From an uncultured Lewinella sp. (GTDB lineage Bacteria > Bacteroidota > Bacteroidia > Chitinophagales > Saprospiraceae), in assembly GCA_937873655.1 (NCBI GenBank), contig CALMYQ010000093.1, positions 124,001-188,000 on the forward strand: 64,000 bases of DNA, in the 5' to 3' direction. How positions within the stretch are numbered: the stretch's first letter is position 1; every line of letters begins with the position of its first letter. Shown here one piece after another: positions 28,140-34,813 of this stretch. The translations under genes and the position numbers were made by a program. The notes beneath the pieces are model-generated. The model was not told where the DNA came from. It saw only the letters and a program-made list of their open reading frames with translations, and made no database searches.

Positions 28140-28733
28140 ATGAATCGCAGAAACGCACTTCGCAATACCGGTTTGCTGGTCGGGGCCTCTGCACTGACGC
28201 CGTCCCTGTTGGCCTTGTTCCAGTCCTGCCAATCGAAATCCAGGCTGGAATGGCAGCCGCTGTTCCTGACCGAGGATGAAGCCCGGTTTATCGGCGCTTT
28301 TGTTGACACGCTTCTGCCTGCTACAGATACTCCCGGCGGCCTGGACGTAAAGGTTGATATATTTCTGGATATGGTTTTTGCGGAGGCGTATGATGCCGAA
28401 GCGCAGCAGCAGGTCAGGGAAGACATAGCCGCATTCAATGCGGAAGCGACCCGGCAATCCGGCAAACCCTTTGCCGACCTCAAGGCCGAAGATCGCGCCG
28501 CAGTTTTCCGCGCTGCGGAGGCAAGCTCCGGGAAATTCAACGGCCAGGTATGGGGCACTGCTGCCGGAGAGCAGGCGCCGGTCGGTTTTTACCGCTCCCT
28601 GAAGTTGATGGCGCTGAGCGCGTACCTGTCATCTGAAGTAGTGGGCACCCAGGTTCTGCGCTACGATCCCATTCCGGGCGGCTATGACGGATGCCTGCCG
28701 CTGGGGGAAGGAGACAGGATCTGGAGTTTGTGA
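28140..28733 (+). CDS. gluconate 2-dehydrogenase subunit 3 family protein
   Basis: 197 residues from the ATG at 28140; a longer reading frame upstream lies inside the GMC gene. The N-terminus MNRRNALRNTGLLVGASALT is a twin-arginine-type signal, with FQSCQ a possible lipobox. The mature part (FLTEDEARFIGAFVDTLLPA, then DVKVDIFLDMVFAEAY) matches the small subunit that accompanies membrane-bound GMC dehydrogenases, and the C-terminus has VVGTQVLRYDPIPGGYDGC. It is 4 bases after the GMC gene, so the two are translated together. It likely escorts the oxidoreductase through Tat and anchors it. Confidence 0.87.
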   Translation: MNRRNALRNTGLLVGASALTPSLLALFQSCQSKSRLEWQPLFLTEDEARFIGAFVDTLLPATDTPGGLDVKVDIFLDMVFAEAYDAEAQQQVREDIAAFNAEATRQSGKPFADLKAEDRAAVFRAAEASSGKFNGQVWGTAAGEQAPVGFYRSLKLMALSAYLSSEVVGTQVLRYDPIPGGYDGCLPLGEGDRIWSL

Positions 28734-28876
28734 AGAGAAATCAGTACCGCAAGGGATTTGCCTTTTTTAGCTGGAATTCAGTATGTTCATTCGCCGCACC
28801 TTGGCAGCAACGACAATACACTCCCCGAAACCAGGAATTTGTTACATCAGATGCCTAAGAATTTTTCACCACAAGG

Positions 28877-28923
28877 CACAAAGGTTACACAAAGGGCTTA
28901 GTGCGCTTTGTGTAACCTTTGTG
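28877..28923. repeat. 18-bp perfect inverted repeat, possible terminator or mobile repeat
   Basis: CACAAAGGTTACACAAAG at 28877-28894 is repeated exactly in reverse complement at 28906-28923, with an 11-base loop. Further AACCACAA/CACAAAGG words lie outside it (about 28866-28950). A hairpin this long between convergent genes can terminate both. The wording resembles the CCACAAAGGCACAAAGG-type repeats common in intergenic DNA of many Bacteroidota, so a non-autonomous repeat is equally possible. Confidence 0.6.
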
Positions 28924-29021
28924 ACCTACCTTTGTGCTCATTGTGGTTAAGTCAACTCTAATTGCATTTTGTAATGGTGGGCCCAAAATTCGGGATGGCT
29001 CATTTAGTTTTGCAGCGATCC

Positions 29022-29534
29022 TTAGTTGCCCGAACCGGCCGGCCAGGCGATCGGCTGGAAATGCATCACATATTGAGTCGTCTGACCGATCAGTTTCCCA
29101 TCCAGGTCCAGGGTTCTCACCGTGGCCGCGATCACATCTTTCCGAACGTCAAATTCCAGGAGGATCGCCTTGTCGGGATAGACGATCCTGGCGCGGGAAA
29201 TATTGCCGCTGGTCTTCAGGGTATAATCCTTGTTAAAGGGGGCCGGAGCGGAAGAGATATACTGGTAATTGCAATTGGTCTGAAAGGCTTCCGGTTTGGT
29301 TTTGGGCGATACCCGGGAATGGTATACGATGAAGGTCCCGTCGGGAAAGAAGCGGAAATAGGCCTCTACGTCATTTTTTTTGTCAGAGAGCAGGGAAACA
29401 GGCAGATGGTATACGCCGTCCGGACGCAATTCGCCCGGTTCTTCAGGCAAGTTGTATTTCTCGCCCAGGGTTTGTGCGCCCAGACCCAGTGAAAGCATGA
29501 GCAGACCAATAATCAATGGAATGAACTTGTTCAT
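29022..29534 (-). CDS. secreted protein of unknown function
   Basis: 170 residues from the second of two nearby start codons (MNKFIPLIIGLLMLSLGLGA), an evident signal peptide. The mature part is a beta-rich sequence: GVYHLPVSLLSDKKNDVEAY, FRFFPDGTFIVYHSR, YQYISSAPAPFN and IVYPDKAILLEFDVR. It resembles small periplasmic or outer-membrane-associated Bacteroidota proteins but I do not recognise the family. It is transcribed toward the GMC partner gene and is separated from it by the inverted repeat described here. No partner gene is obvious. Confidence 0.65.
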   Translation of the reverse strand: MNKFIPLIIGLLMLSLGLGAQTLGEKYNLPEEPGELRPDGVYHLPVSLLSDKKNDVEAYFRFFPDGTFIVYHSRVSPKTKPEAFQTNCNYQYISSAPAPFNKDYTLKTSGNISRARIVYPDKAILLEFDVRKDVIAATVRTLDLDGKLIGQTTQYVMHFQPIAWPAGSGN

Positions 29535-29694
29535 AATCATAGGTTGAGATGTTAAAGAAATTTTAAGAAGCGTGGAGATTCCACTTTTGCGTTTTCTAAG
29601 AACGCCGGGGGGCGGCGAAAATTTTAGCCTTTCTGGGGATCGCTGATTATTTGGCGCTATGGGGCGTTAACATTTGAAAAAGTTGAGGCAGTTT

Positions 29695-29727
29695 TTTGTA
29701 ACAGTAACTTAACTTAGGTTAAACTTG
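29695..29727 (+). promoter_or_regulatory. Bacteroidota-type promoter
   Basis: TTTG at 29695-29698, a 21-base spacer and TAAACTTG at 29720-29727, one mismatch from TAnnTTTG. It sits about 75 bases before the start of the repeat-tailed secreted protein. Confidence 0.4.
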
Positions 29728-29802
29728 ATTTAAAGCCCCTTCAATTTAGTAAATATTCCACCTGTATGAACGTCCTTTATAAGTAAACAGGACCATACAG
29801 AT

Positions 29803-31197
29803 ATGAAAAGATTAATTTTTTGCTGGCTATTGACCGGCTTGTTTTTCTCGGGTTATGCCCAATATGACGCTGACCGGACGGGCTATGAAGGAGACTTTTT
29901 CAGCCTGGAAGGCGCGCTCGACCTCTTTAAAGAATCCTCGACTTTAAGAGAGTTTGAGAGAAAGATCAATTCCGAGGAATACTGGGTTAATAACCTCGAC
30001 CTGAATTACGACGGCAGGATTGACTATGTCCGGGTTGAACACCGGCAACAGGGCAATTTCCACGCCATTGTCCTCCAGGCGCTGGTGGGGCGGTATGAGG
30101 TGCAGGACGTGGCTGTCATCGAGATCGACGTCATCGGCAGGGGAGAGGCCGTTCTTCAAATCATAGGAGACGAGGACCTTTACGGCGACGAGGTCATTGT
30201 GGAGCCGGTGGAAGGGTATTCGGATACCCGACGCGGGTATCACACTGATTACGGCGACTATGTCAATGTATACTACTGGCCGGTTGTGCAGTATATCCTG
30301 GGGCGGGACTATCACGTGTACGCATCGCCGTATTACTGGCACTACTATCCGACCTGGTGGGCGCCCCGGGTCCAGGTGACCTGGGTTGTATTCCGTCCGC
30401 GTATCGTCATCTACCTCAGGGCTTTCCATGTTGTGCACCGGAACCGGGTGATCCGGGTCCATAATTTTTACCGCCCGCAACGATCCTACTGCGATGCAGT
30501 TGTGCGGCGCAGCAATGAGGTTCGGGTCAGCCATGGCAGGCCAGCTGTACATCGCGAGCCGTCGGCCTACCAGCGCGAACGGGGACATAATGAGCGGGAT
30601 GCCGTGGAACGGCAGCGGACCACCGCACGCTCCAATGCAACAGAGGAAGGGCCAACTCCGCTCAGCAGGAAAAGGACCGAGTCTTCCGACACGCGGAGGA
30701 GTACCCCGGGAACCGACCAGCGGGACCGCGGTTCGGTGGGCCGACCGGAATCGTCCCGTTCAACTGCTCCAAGGCAGGATCCATCGCTCAGCAGGAACAG
30801 GACCGAGTCTTCTGACGGCCGGTCCGACACGAGGAGGAGTACGCCGGGAACCGACCAGCGGGATCGCAGTTCTGTGGGCCGTCCGGAATCGTCCCGTTCA
30901 ACTGCTCCAAGGCAGGACCCATCGCTCAGCAGAAGCAGAACCCAAACGGACGGCGGCCGTTCTGACAGCGGCAGAAGCGCTTCCCAAAACAATCAGGGAA
31001 ACCGCAGTGCTGTTGATCGTACGGAAACGCCCCGGGCCAGGACAAGCACGCGCTCCGCTTCTCCTACCCGTCAACCTTCGGCGGACAGCGGGAAAAGTGC
31101 GCCGGCTACTACCCGGTCGAAAGCAAACGGCGATTCGGCGCCAAAGCGGGGGAACACCTCAAGCAGTTCAAGGAGCAGAAAAGGCGGTAACGAGTAA
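29803..31197 (+). CDS. secreted protein with basic low-complexity repeat tail
   Basis: 464 residues with a signal peptide (KRLIFCWLLTGLFFSGYAQ). Residues about 40-160 contain a calcium-loop-like NLDLNYDGRIDYVRVEH and hydrophobic strands; about 160-225 are very rich in Tyr, Trp and His (YYWHYYPTWWAP, VVFRPRIVIYLRAF). From about 245 to the end the sequence is Arg/Ser/Thr/Pro-rich, carrying two long tandem repeats of 42 and 46 residues and a partial third. Similar Bacteroidota proteins exist without known function; a cell-surface or biofilm role is a guess. The tail's base use differs little from the rest, so it grew by local duplication rather than by transfer. Confidence 0.7.
   Translation: MKRLIFCWLLTGLFFSGYAQYDADRTGYEGDFFSLEGALDLFKESSTLREFERKINSEEYWVNNLDLNYDGRIDYVRVEHRQQGNFHAIVLQALVGRYEVQDVAVIEIDVIGRGEAVLQIIGDEDLYGDEVIVEPVEGYSDTRRGYHTDYGDYVNVYYWPVVQYILGRDYHVYASPYYWHYYPTWWAPRVQVTWVVFRPRIVIYLRAFHVVHRNRVIRVHNFYRPQRSYCDAVVRRSNEVRVSHGRPAVHREPSAYQRERGHNERDAVERQRTTARSNATEEGPTPLSRKRTESSDTRRSTPGTDQRDRGSVGRPESSRSTAPRQDPSLSRNRTESSDGRSDTRRSTPGTDQRDRSSVGRPESSRSTAPRQDPSLSRSRTQTDGGRSDSGRSASQNNQGNRSAVDRTETPRARTSTRSASPTRQPSADSGKSAPATTRSKANGDSAPKRGNTSSSSRSRKGGNE
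30661..30950 (+). repeat. in-frame tandem repeats in tail of secreted protein
   Basis: Copy 1 is 126 bases (30661-30786), copy 2 is 138 bases (30787-30924) with a 12-base in-frame insertion, and a partial copy 3 starts at 30925. The copies begin CTCAGCAG and share the word TCCCGTTCAACTGCTCCAAG. High identity implies a recent duplication. Confidence 0.8.
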
Positions 31198-31210
31198 GTT
31201 TTCCGGATAG

Positions 31211-31253
31211 GCCGGTACCGGTCCTGCCGCTGATCGGCGGAACCGGTGCCGGC
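31211..31253. terminator. bidirectional hairpin between convergent genes
   Basis: GCCGGTACCGGT (31211-31222) pairs with ACCGGTGCCGGC (31242-31253) with one mismatch, and the inner GCCG/CGGC extends the stem. It lies between the convergent repeat-tailed protein and DUF4242 lipoprotein genes. There is no long T run, so the terminator call rests on position and stem strength. Confidence 0.45.
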
Positions 31254-31260
31254 CAGGCTC

Positions 31261-31635
31261 TTACTCCCCTTCCTTCACCGCATGGATCTCATCCGGCAGG
31301 AGGCCGTGCGCTTTTCCGTGGGTGTTCTGTATAGCCTGGGCATCGGGCGCTTCCGAAAGACAGTAGACTTCTCCGGCGGCTTCATCCACCCAGAACTTGA
31401 TGAAGGACACGCCAAACTCTCCCTGGGTGGCCAGGTCCTTCAAATGTGCTGCTTTAACATCCTCAAAACTCACTTTTCCGGGTTCGAGTTTGTGCACATC
31501 GATAAACAGGCTCTTTCCGGCAGCCGGCCTAACGGATACAGCTACGGGGGTCGGCCGGCCGGCCTCGTCTTGTTGAGGCGTTGTGGAACAAGCGGTCGCC
31601 AGCAGGATGCAGATCAAAACGATTGCAAATTTCAT
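31261..31635 (-). CDS. DUF4242 lipoprotein (nickel-binding-like fold)
   Basis: 124 residues from the ATG at 31635, giving a lipoprotein signal MKFAIVLICILLATAC with lipobox ATAC. The mature part is DUF4242, a small ferredoxin-like fold: SLFIDVHKLEPGKVSFEDVK, then FGVSFIKFWVDEAAGEVYCL and QNTHGKAHGLLPDEIHAV. Some proteins of this family bind nickel; the His-rich segment HGKAHG fits metal binding. A second, signal-less DUF4242 gene lies on the other side of the LuxR-type regulator, and both have the same direct octamers upstream, so this pair is probably regulated together. Metal specificity is not shown. Confidence 0.75.
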   Translation of the reverse strand: MKFAIVLICILLATACSTTPQQDEAGRPTPVAVSVRPAAGKSLFIDVHKLEPGKVSFEDVKAAHLKDLATQGEFGVSFIKFWVDEAAGEVYCLSEAPDAQAIQNTHGKAHGLLPDEIHAVKEGE

Positions 31636-31712
31636 TTGGTAAAATTTAAGGTGAATTAATGAATTTTTGAACTGCAAAAAAAGGGGGAAAAAAGCTCGCG
31701 CAAATCGGGGAT

Positions 31713-31741
31713 TTCCCCTATTTTGAGGTCCGCATTACCTA
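31713..31741 (-). promoter_or_regulatory. candidate regulator binding sites upstream of DUF4242 lipoprotein gene
   Basis: On the minus strand TAGGTAAT starts at 31741 and the weaker TAGGGGAA starts at 31720, 21 bases apart and 106 and 85 bases before the ATG at 31635. The same arrangement occurs before the second DUF4242 gene. Confidence 0.5.
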
Positions 31742-31789
31742 TTTTCAGACCGAAACCTCAACCTTTTACCTGATTGAAGGCAGTGGAAT

Positions 31790-34387
31790 ATGATGCTACT
31801 GGAGCGCGACAGCAGCCTTGACAAACTGCGGGCCATCTACCGCGAACTCGGCCACGGACGAGGACATTCGATCTTTATCATTGGAGAAGCAGGGATCGGA
31901 AAAACCGCATTGGTGAATACTTTTCTGCAGGAAGCCGGCCGACGCAGTCCGGTCCTGCTGGGCATGTGCGATTCGCTTTTTACTCCGCGTCCGCTGGGAC
32001 CGCTTTACGACATCTCTGCGCAACTGGGTGAAGACTTCTGGGCCTTACTGGGATCCGAGCCCGACAAATCCATCATCTTTACCCGTTTCATTCAGCAATT
32101 AAGCAAGCTGAACGGGCCCGCAATCCTCGTTTTTGAGGATATCCACTGGGCCGACGCGGCTACCCTGGACCTGATCAAATTCCTTTGCAGAAGGATCAGC
32201 CGCGTGCCTTGTATGTTCATCCTTACCTGCCGCGATCGCGAGATGAACCGGGAAATTCCACTCCCCGCCCTGATGGCAGATCTCTCTCCCGATGATTATA
32301 CCCGGCTTTCTCTGGAACCCCTTTCCGAAGAGGCAGTCGGTCAACTGGCCCGGCAGGCCGGATACCCGGGGCAGGAGGTCTTTCAGCTTACCCGGGGAAA
32401 CCCCTTTTTCGTCCGGGAGATCCTGGCCGACTATAGCCTGGGCATACCGGAAACCGTCAAGGATTCGGTGCTGTCGGTTTTTAACAAAGGCGATCAGGCT
32501 GTCAGGGAACTGTGGGAAAGGGTTTGCCTTTTGCCGGGACGCGTTGAACTGTGGCTGCTGGAACTGCTGAACCCCGATTGTGTGGAGATCCTGCTGGCCT
32601 GTATCAATGCCGGTATTCTGGTCGGCGACGGCCGGTCCATATCCTTCAAACACGACCTGTACCGGCTGATCATTGAAGAATCGCTGCCCGCGCTCAAACG
32701 CCGGGTTTTGAATAAGGAAATCCTGGAGATAATGCTGCAACACGGCGATGAGCGGATCGAACCGGCCCGGTTGGTCCACCACGCCAGAAATGCCGAAGAT
32801 TTCAAAAAAGTGGCAGAACTGGCGCCGCTGGCCGCCCGTCATGCCGCCAGGCTTCACGCTCACCGGGAAGCGGCCAATCTTTACCGCGAAGCCTTGCAAT
32901 ATGCCGGCGATCAGCCGCCGGAGGCCCGGGCTGAGCTATTGGAGCAATGCGCCTATGAATGCTATCTGACGAACCAGATCGAAAGCGCTAAAACCTGCCA
33001 GGAAAAAGCCCTGGCGATCTGGCGGGAGACCGGGGCGAGAATAAGAGAAGGTAATGCCTTGCGCTTCCTGTCCCGCCTCAACTGGTTTAGCGGAAATGGA
33101 CCCCGCGCCGAAACCCTGGCGCAGGAAGCCGTCTCTGTGCTGGAAAACGGATTTCCTACCCGGGAAAGGGCCATGGCCTACAGCAATCTGGCGCAACTGA
33201 AAATGCTGGCCGAGGAATCAGAAGCCTGCCTTCACTGGGGGCAGCGGGCGATCGATCTGGCGCAAAAACTGCAGGACGATGAGGTCCTGGCCCATGCGCT
33301 CAACAACGTAGGCACGATCCGGATCATGAGCAGGGGATCAGCTCTTGCAGGGGAACAAAACCTCCTGGAGAGTCTGCAGCTATCCTTAAAAAACGGTTAC
33401 AACGAACACGTCGCCCGGGCTTACACCAATTTGGGATCGTCGTTCACCAGTAACCGGTTTTATCAGAAAGCCGCCGAACAACTGGCAGCGGGTATCGCCT
33501 TTTGCCGGGAACACGATCTCGATTCCTGGACCTATTATATGCTCTCCTGGCAAGCCCGGTTGCATCTGGAAACAGGAGACCCGGTAAAGGCCGAAGAAAT
33601 CGCCGCTGATCTGGTGGAAAATGCCGGCAAATATTCGACGACCCGGGTAACGGCATTGGTCGTGCTCGGGCAACTGAAACTAAGACGGGGCGATGACGAT
33701 GCGCTTCGCTGGCTAAACGAAGCAAAGGAACTGGCCCTGGCTACCGCCGAGGTTCAACGCATGGCGCCTGCGCTGGTTGGCCTCCTGGAATACCACTGGG
33801 TTTACCATCCCGATCAGATCCCGCAGGCGTTGGCAGACTGGGCAATAGACCTTCGGGGCCGGATCGGCAACCGCTGGCTGTACAGCGACCTGGAATACTG
33901 GATCTGGCGATGCGGCATCGCTCCGGTTGATCCGGCTGGATTAATGACGGGTTTCCAACTGGAGATCGAAGGGAATGCCGCGGCTGCTGCCGAAGCATGG
34001 GCGACAACCGGGTGCCCGTATTTTCAGGCCCTGGCCCTGTCTTGCGGTACAGAAACCGAACAACTGAAAGCCCTGGCGCTATTGGAACAACTCGGCGCAG
34101 CGGCCGTCGTTCAGCGCCTCAAACTCCGGATGCGGTCCGAAGGGATCAGGCGGATCCCCCGGGGCCGCCAGCGGCGAACCCGCGAAAACCCTGCTCAGCT
34201 CACCGCACGACAACTCGAAGTCCTGAAACTGCTCCGGAATGGTTTACAGAATAAAGAGATAGCCGAACAGCTCTTCATCTCCGCCAAGACCGTCGACCAC
34301 CACATTTCGGCTATCCTGGCCAAGCTCGAGGTGGATACCCGTGCCAGGGCGGTGGCGGAAGCCAGATCCCTGGGGATCTTTGAATAA
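31790..34387 (+). CDS. LuxR-family ATPase regulator (LAL/MalT-like)
   Basis: 865-residue transcription regulator. It opens with an AAA-type ATPase: IGEAGIGKTALVNTFL is Walker A (residues about 31-46) and AILVFEDIHWADAATL is Walker B. A long alpha-helical TPR-like region spans about 320-790 (HALNNVGTIRIMSRGSALAG, ARAYTNLGSSFTSNRF). The C-terminal 65 residues are a LuxR helix-turn-helix: LTARQLEVLKLLRNGLQNKE and SAKTVDHHISAILAKLEV. It belongs to the large ATP-binding LuxR regulators, which assemble on ligand binding. It is divergent from the DUF4242 lipoprotein and upstream of a second DUF4242 gene; tandem TAGGTAAT-like octamers before both are its natural binding candidates. A start one codon later (31793) is equally possible. 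Inducer unknown. Confidence 0.88.
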   Translation: MMLLERDSSLDKLRAIYRELGHGRGHSIFIIGEAGIGKTALVNTFLQEAGRRSPVLLGMCDSLFTPRPLGPLYDISAQLGEDFWALLGSEPDKSIIFTRFIQQLSKLNGPAILVFEDIHWADAATLDLIKFLCRRISRVPCMFILTCRDREMNREIPLPALMADLSPDDYTRLSLEPLSEEAVGQLARQAGYPGQEVFQLTRGNPFFVREILADYSLGIPETVKDSVLSVFNKGDQAVRELWERVCLLPGRVELWLLELLNPDCVEILLACINAGILVGDGRSISFKHDLYRLIIEESLPALKRRVLNKEILEIMLQHGDERIEPARLVHHARNAEDFKKVAELAPLAARHAARLHAHREAANLYREALQYAGDQPPEARAELLEQCAYECYLTNQIESAKTCQEKALAIWRETGARIREGNALRFLSRLNWFSGNGPRAETLAQEAVSVLENGFPTRERAMAYSNLAQLKMLAEESEACLHWGQRAIDLAQKLQDDEVLAHALNNVGTIRIMSRGSALAGEQNLLESLQLSLKNGYNEHVARAYTNLGSSFTSNRFYQKAAEQLAAGIAFCREHDLDSWTYYMLSWQARLHLETGDPVKAEEIAADLVENAGKYSTTRVTALVVLGQLKLRRGDDDALRWLNEAKELALATAEVQRMAPALVGLLEYHWVYHPDQIPQALADWAIDLRGRIGNRWLYSDLEYWIWRCGIAPVDPAGLMTGFQLEIEGNAAAAAEAWATTGCPYFQALALSCGTETEQLKALALLEQLGAAAVVQRLKLRMRSEGIRRIPRGRQRRTRENPAQLTARQLEVLKLLRNGLQNKEIAEQLFISAKTVDHHISAILAKLEVDTRARAVAEARSLGIFE

Positions 34388-34430
34388 CTTACGGTCGAAC
34401 TCAATGGGATATGAAATCAGGTACAAAATT

Positions 34431-34460
34431 TAGGTAATGAATTCCCATTAAATAGGTAAT
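34431..34460 (+). promoter_or_regulatory. candidate regulator binding sites upstream of second DUF4242 gene
   Basis: Two identical TAGGTAAT octamers at 34431-34438 and 34453-34460, 22 bases apart (two helical turns) and 105 and 83 bases before the ATG at 34536. A possible TTTG element is at 34495-34498 and a TCAATTTG -7-like element at 34516-34523. Confidence 0.55.
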
Positions 34461-34535
34461 CCTCCCGTTTTCCCGCCTTCCGGTTCCGCTCAACTTTGTC
34501 CCATATTTCAATAACTCAATTTGATCATCACAACC

Positions 34536-34808
34536 ATGAAGAAATTCATCATCGAGCGGGAGATCCCGGGCGCCGGCAACCTCACCGCTGAAGAACTCAA
34601 GGCCATTTCCCAAAAATCATGCGAAGTAGTGGAGGGGCTGGATGCCCCTTACCACTGGGTACAATCCTTTGTCACCGGCAATAAGATCTATTGCATTCAT
34701 ATCGCTCCGGATGAAGCTACGATCCGGGAGCATGCAAAGCGCGGCGGATTTCCGGCCGATCAGGTCAATGAAGTAACCGCTCTTTTTGACCCCACGACCA
34801 GTGTGTAG
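34536..34808 (+). CDS. DUF4242 protein, cytoplasmic
   Basis: 90 residues from the ATG at 34536 (MKKFIIEREIPGAGNLTAEE); an upstream TTG is less likely. One DUF4242 domain: CEVVEGLDAPYHWVQSFV, KIYCIHIAPDEATIREHAK and GFPADQVNEVTALFDPTT. It has no signal peptide, unlike its relative on the other side of the regulator. It follows the LuxR-type regulator on the same strand and converges with the GH2 gene, whose stop lies 5 bases away. Some members bind metal; the exact role here is unknown. Confidence 0.8.
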   Translation: MKKFIIEREIPGAGNLTAEELKAISQKSCEVVEGLDAPYHWVQSFVTGNKIYCIHIAPDEATIREHAKRGGFPADQVNEVTALFDPTTSV

Positions 34809-34813
34809 CAGAA

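Noticed and set aside
31790..31795. Choice between two adjacent ATG codons as start of the LuxR-type regulator
   Set aside because: Nothing in the sequence decides between them; I kept the first and do not report it as a finding.
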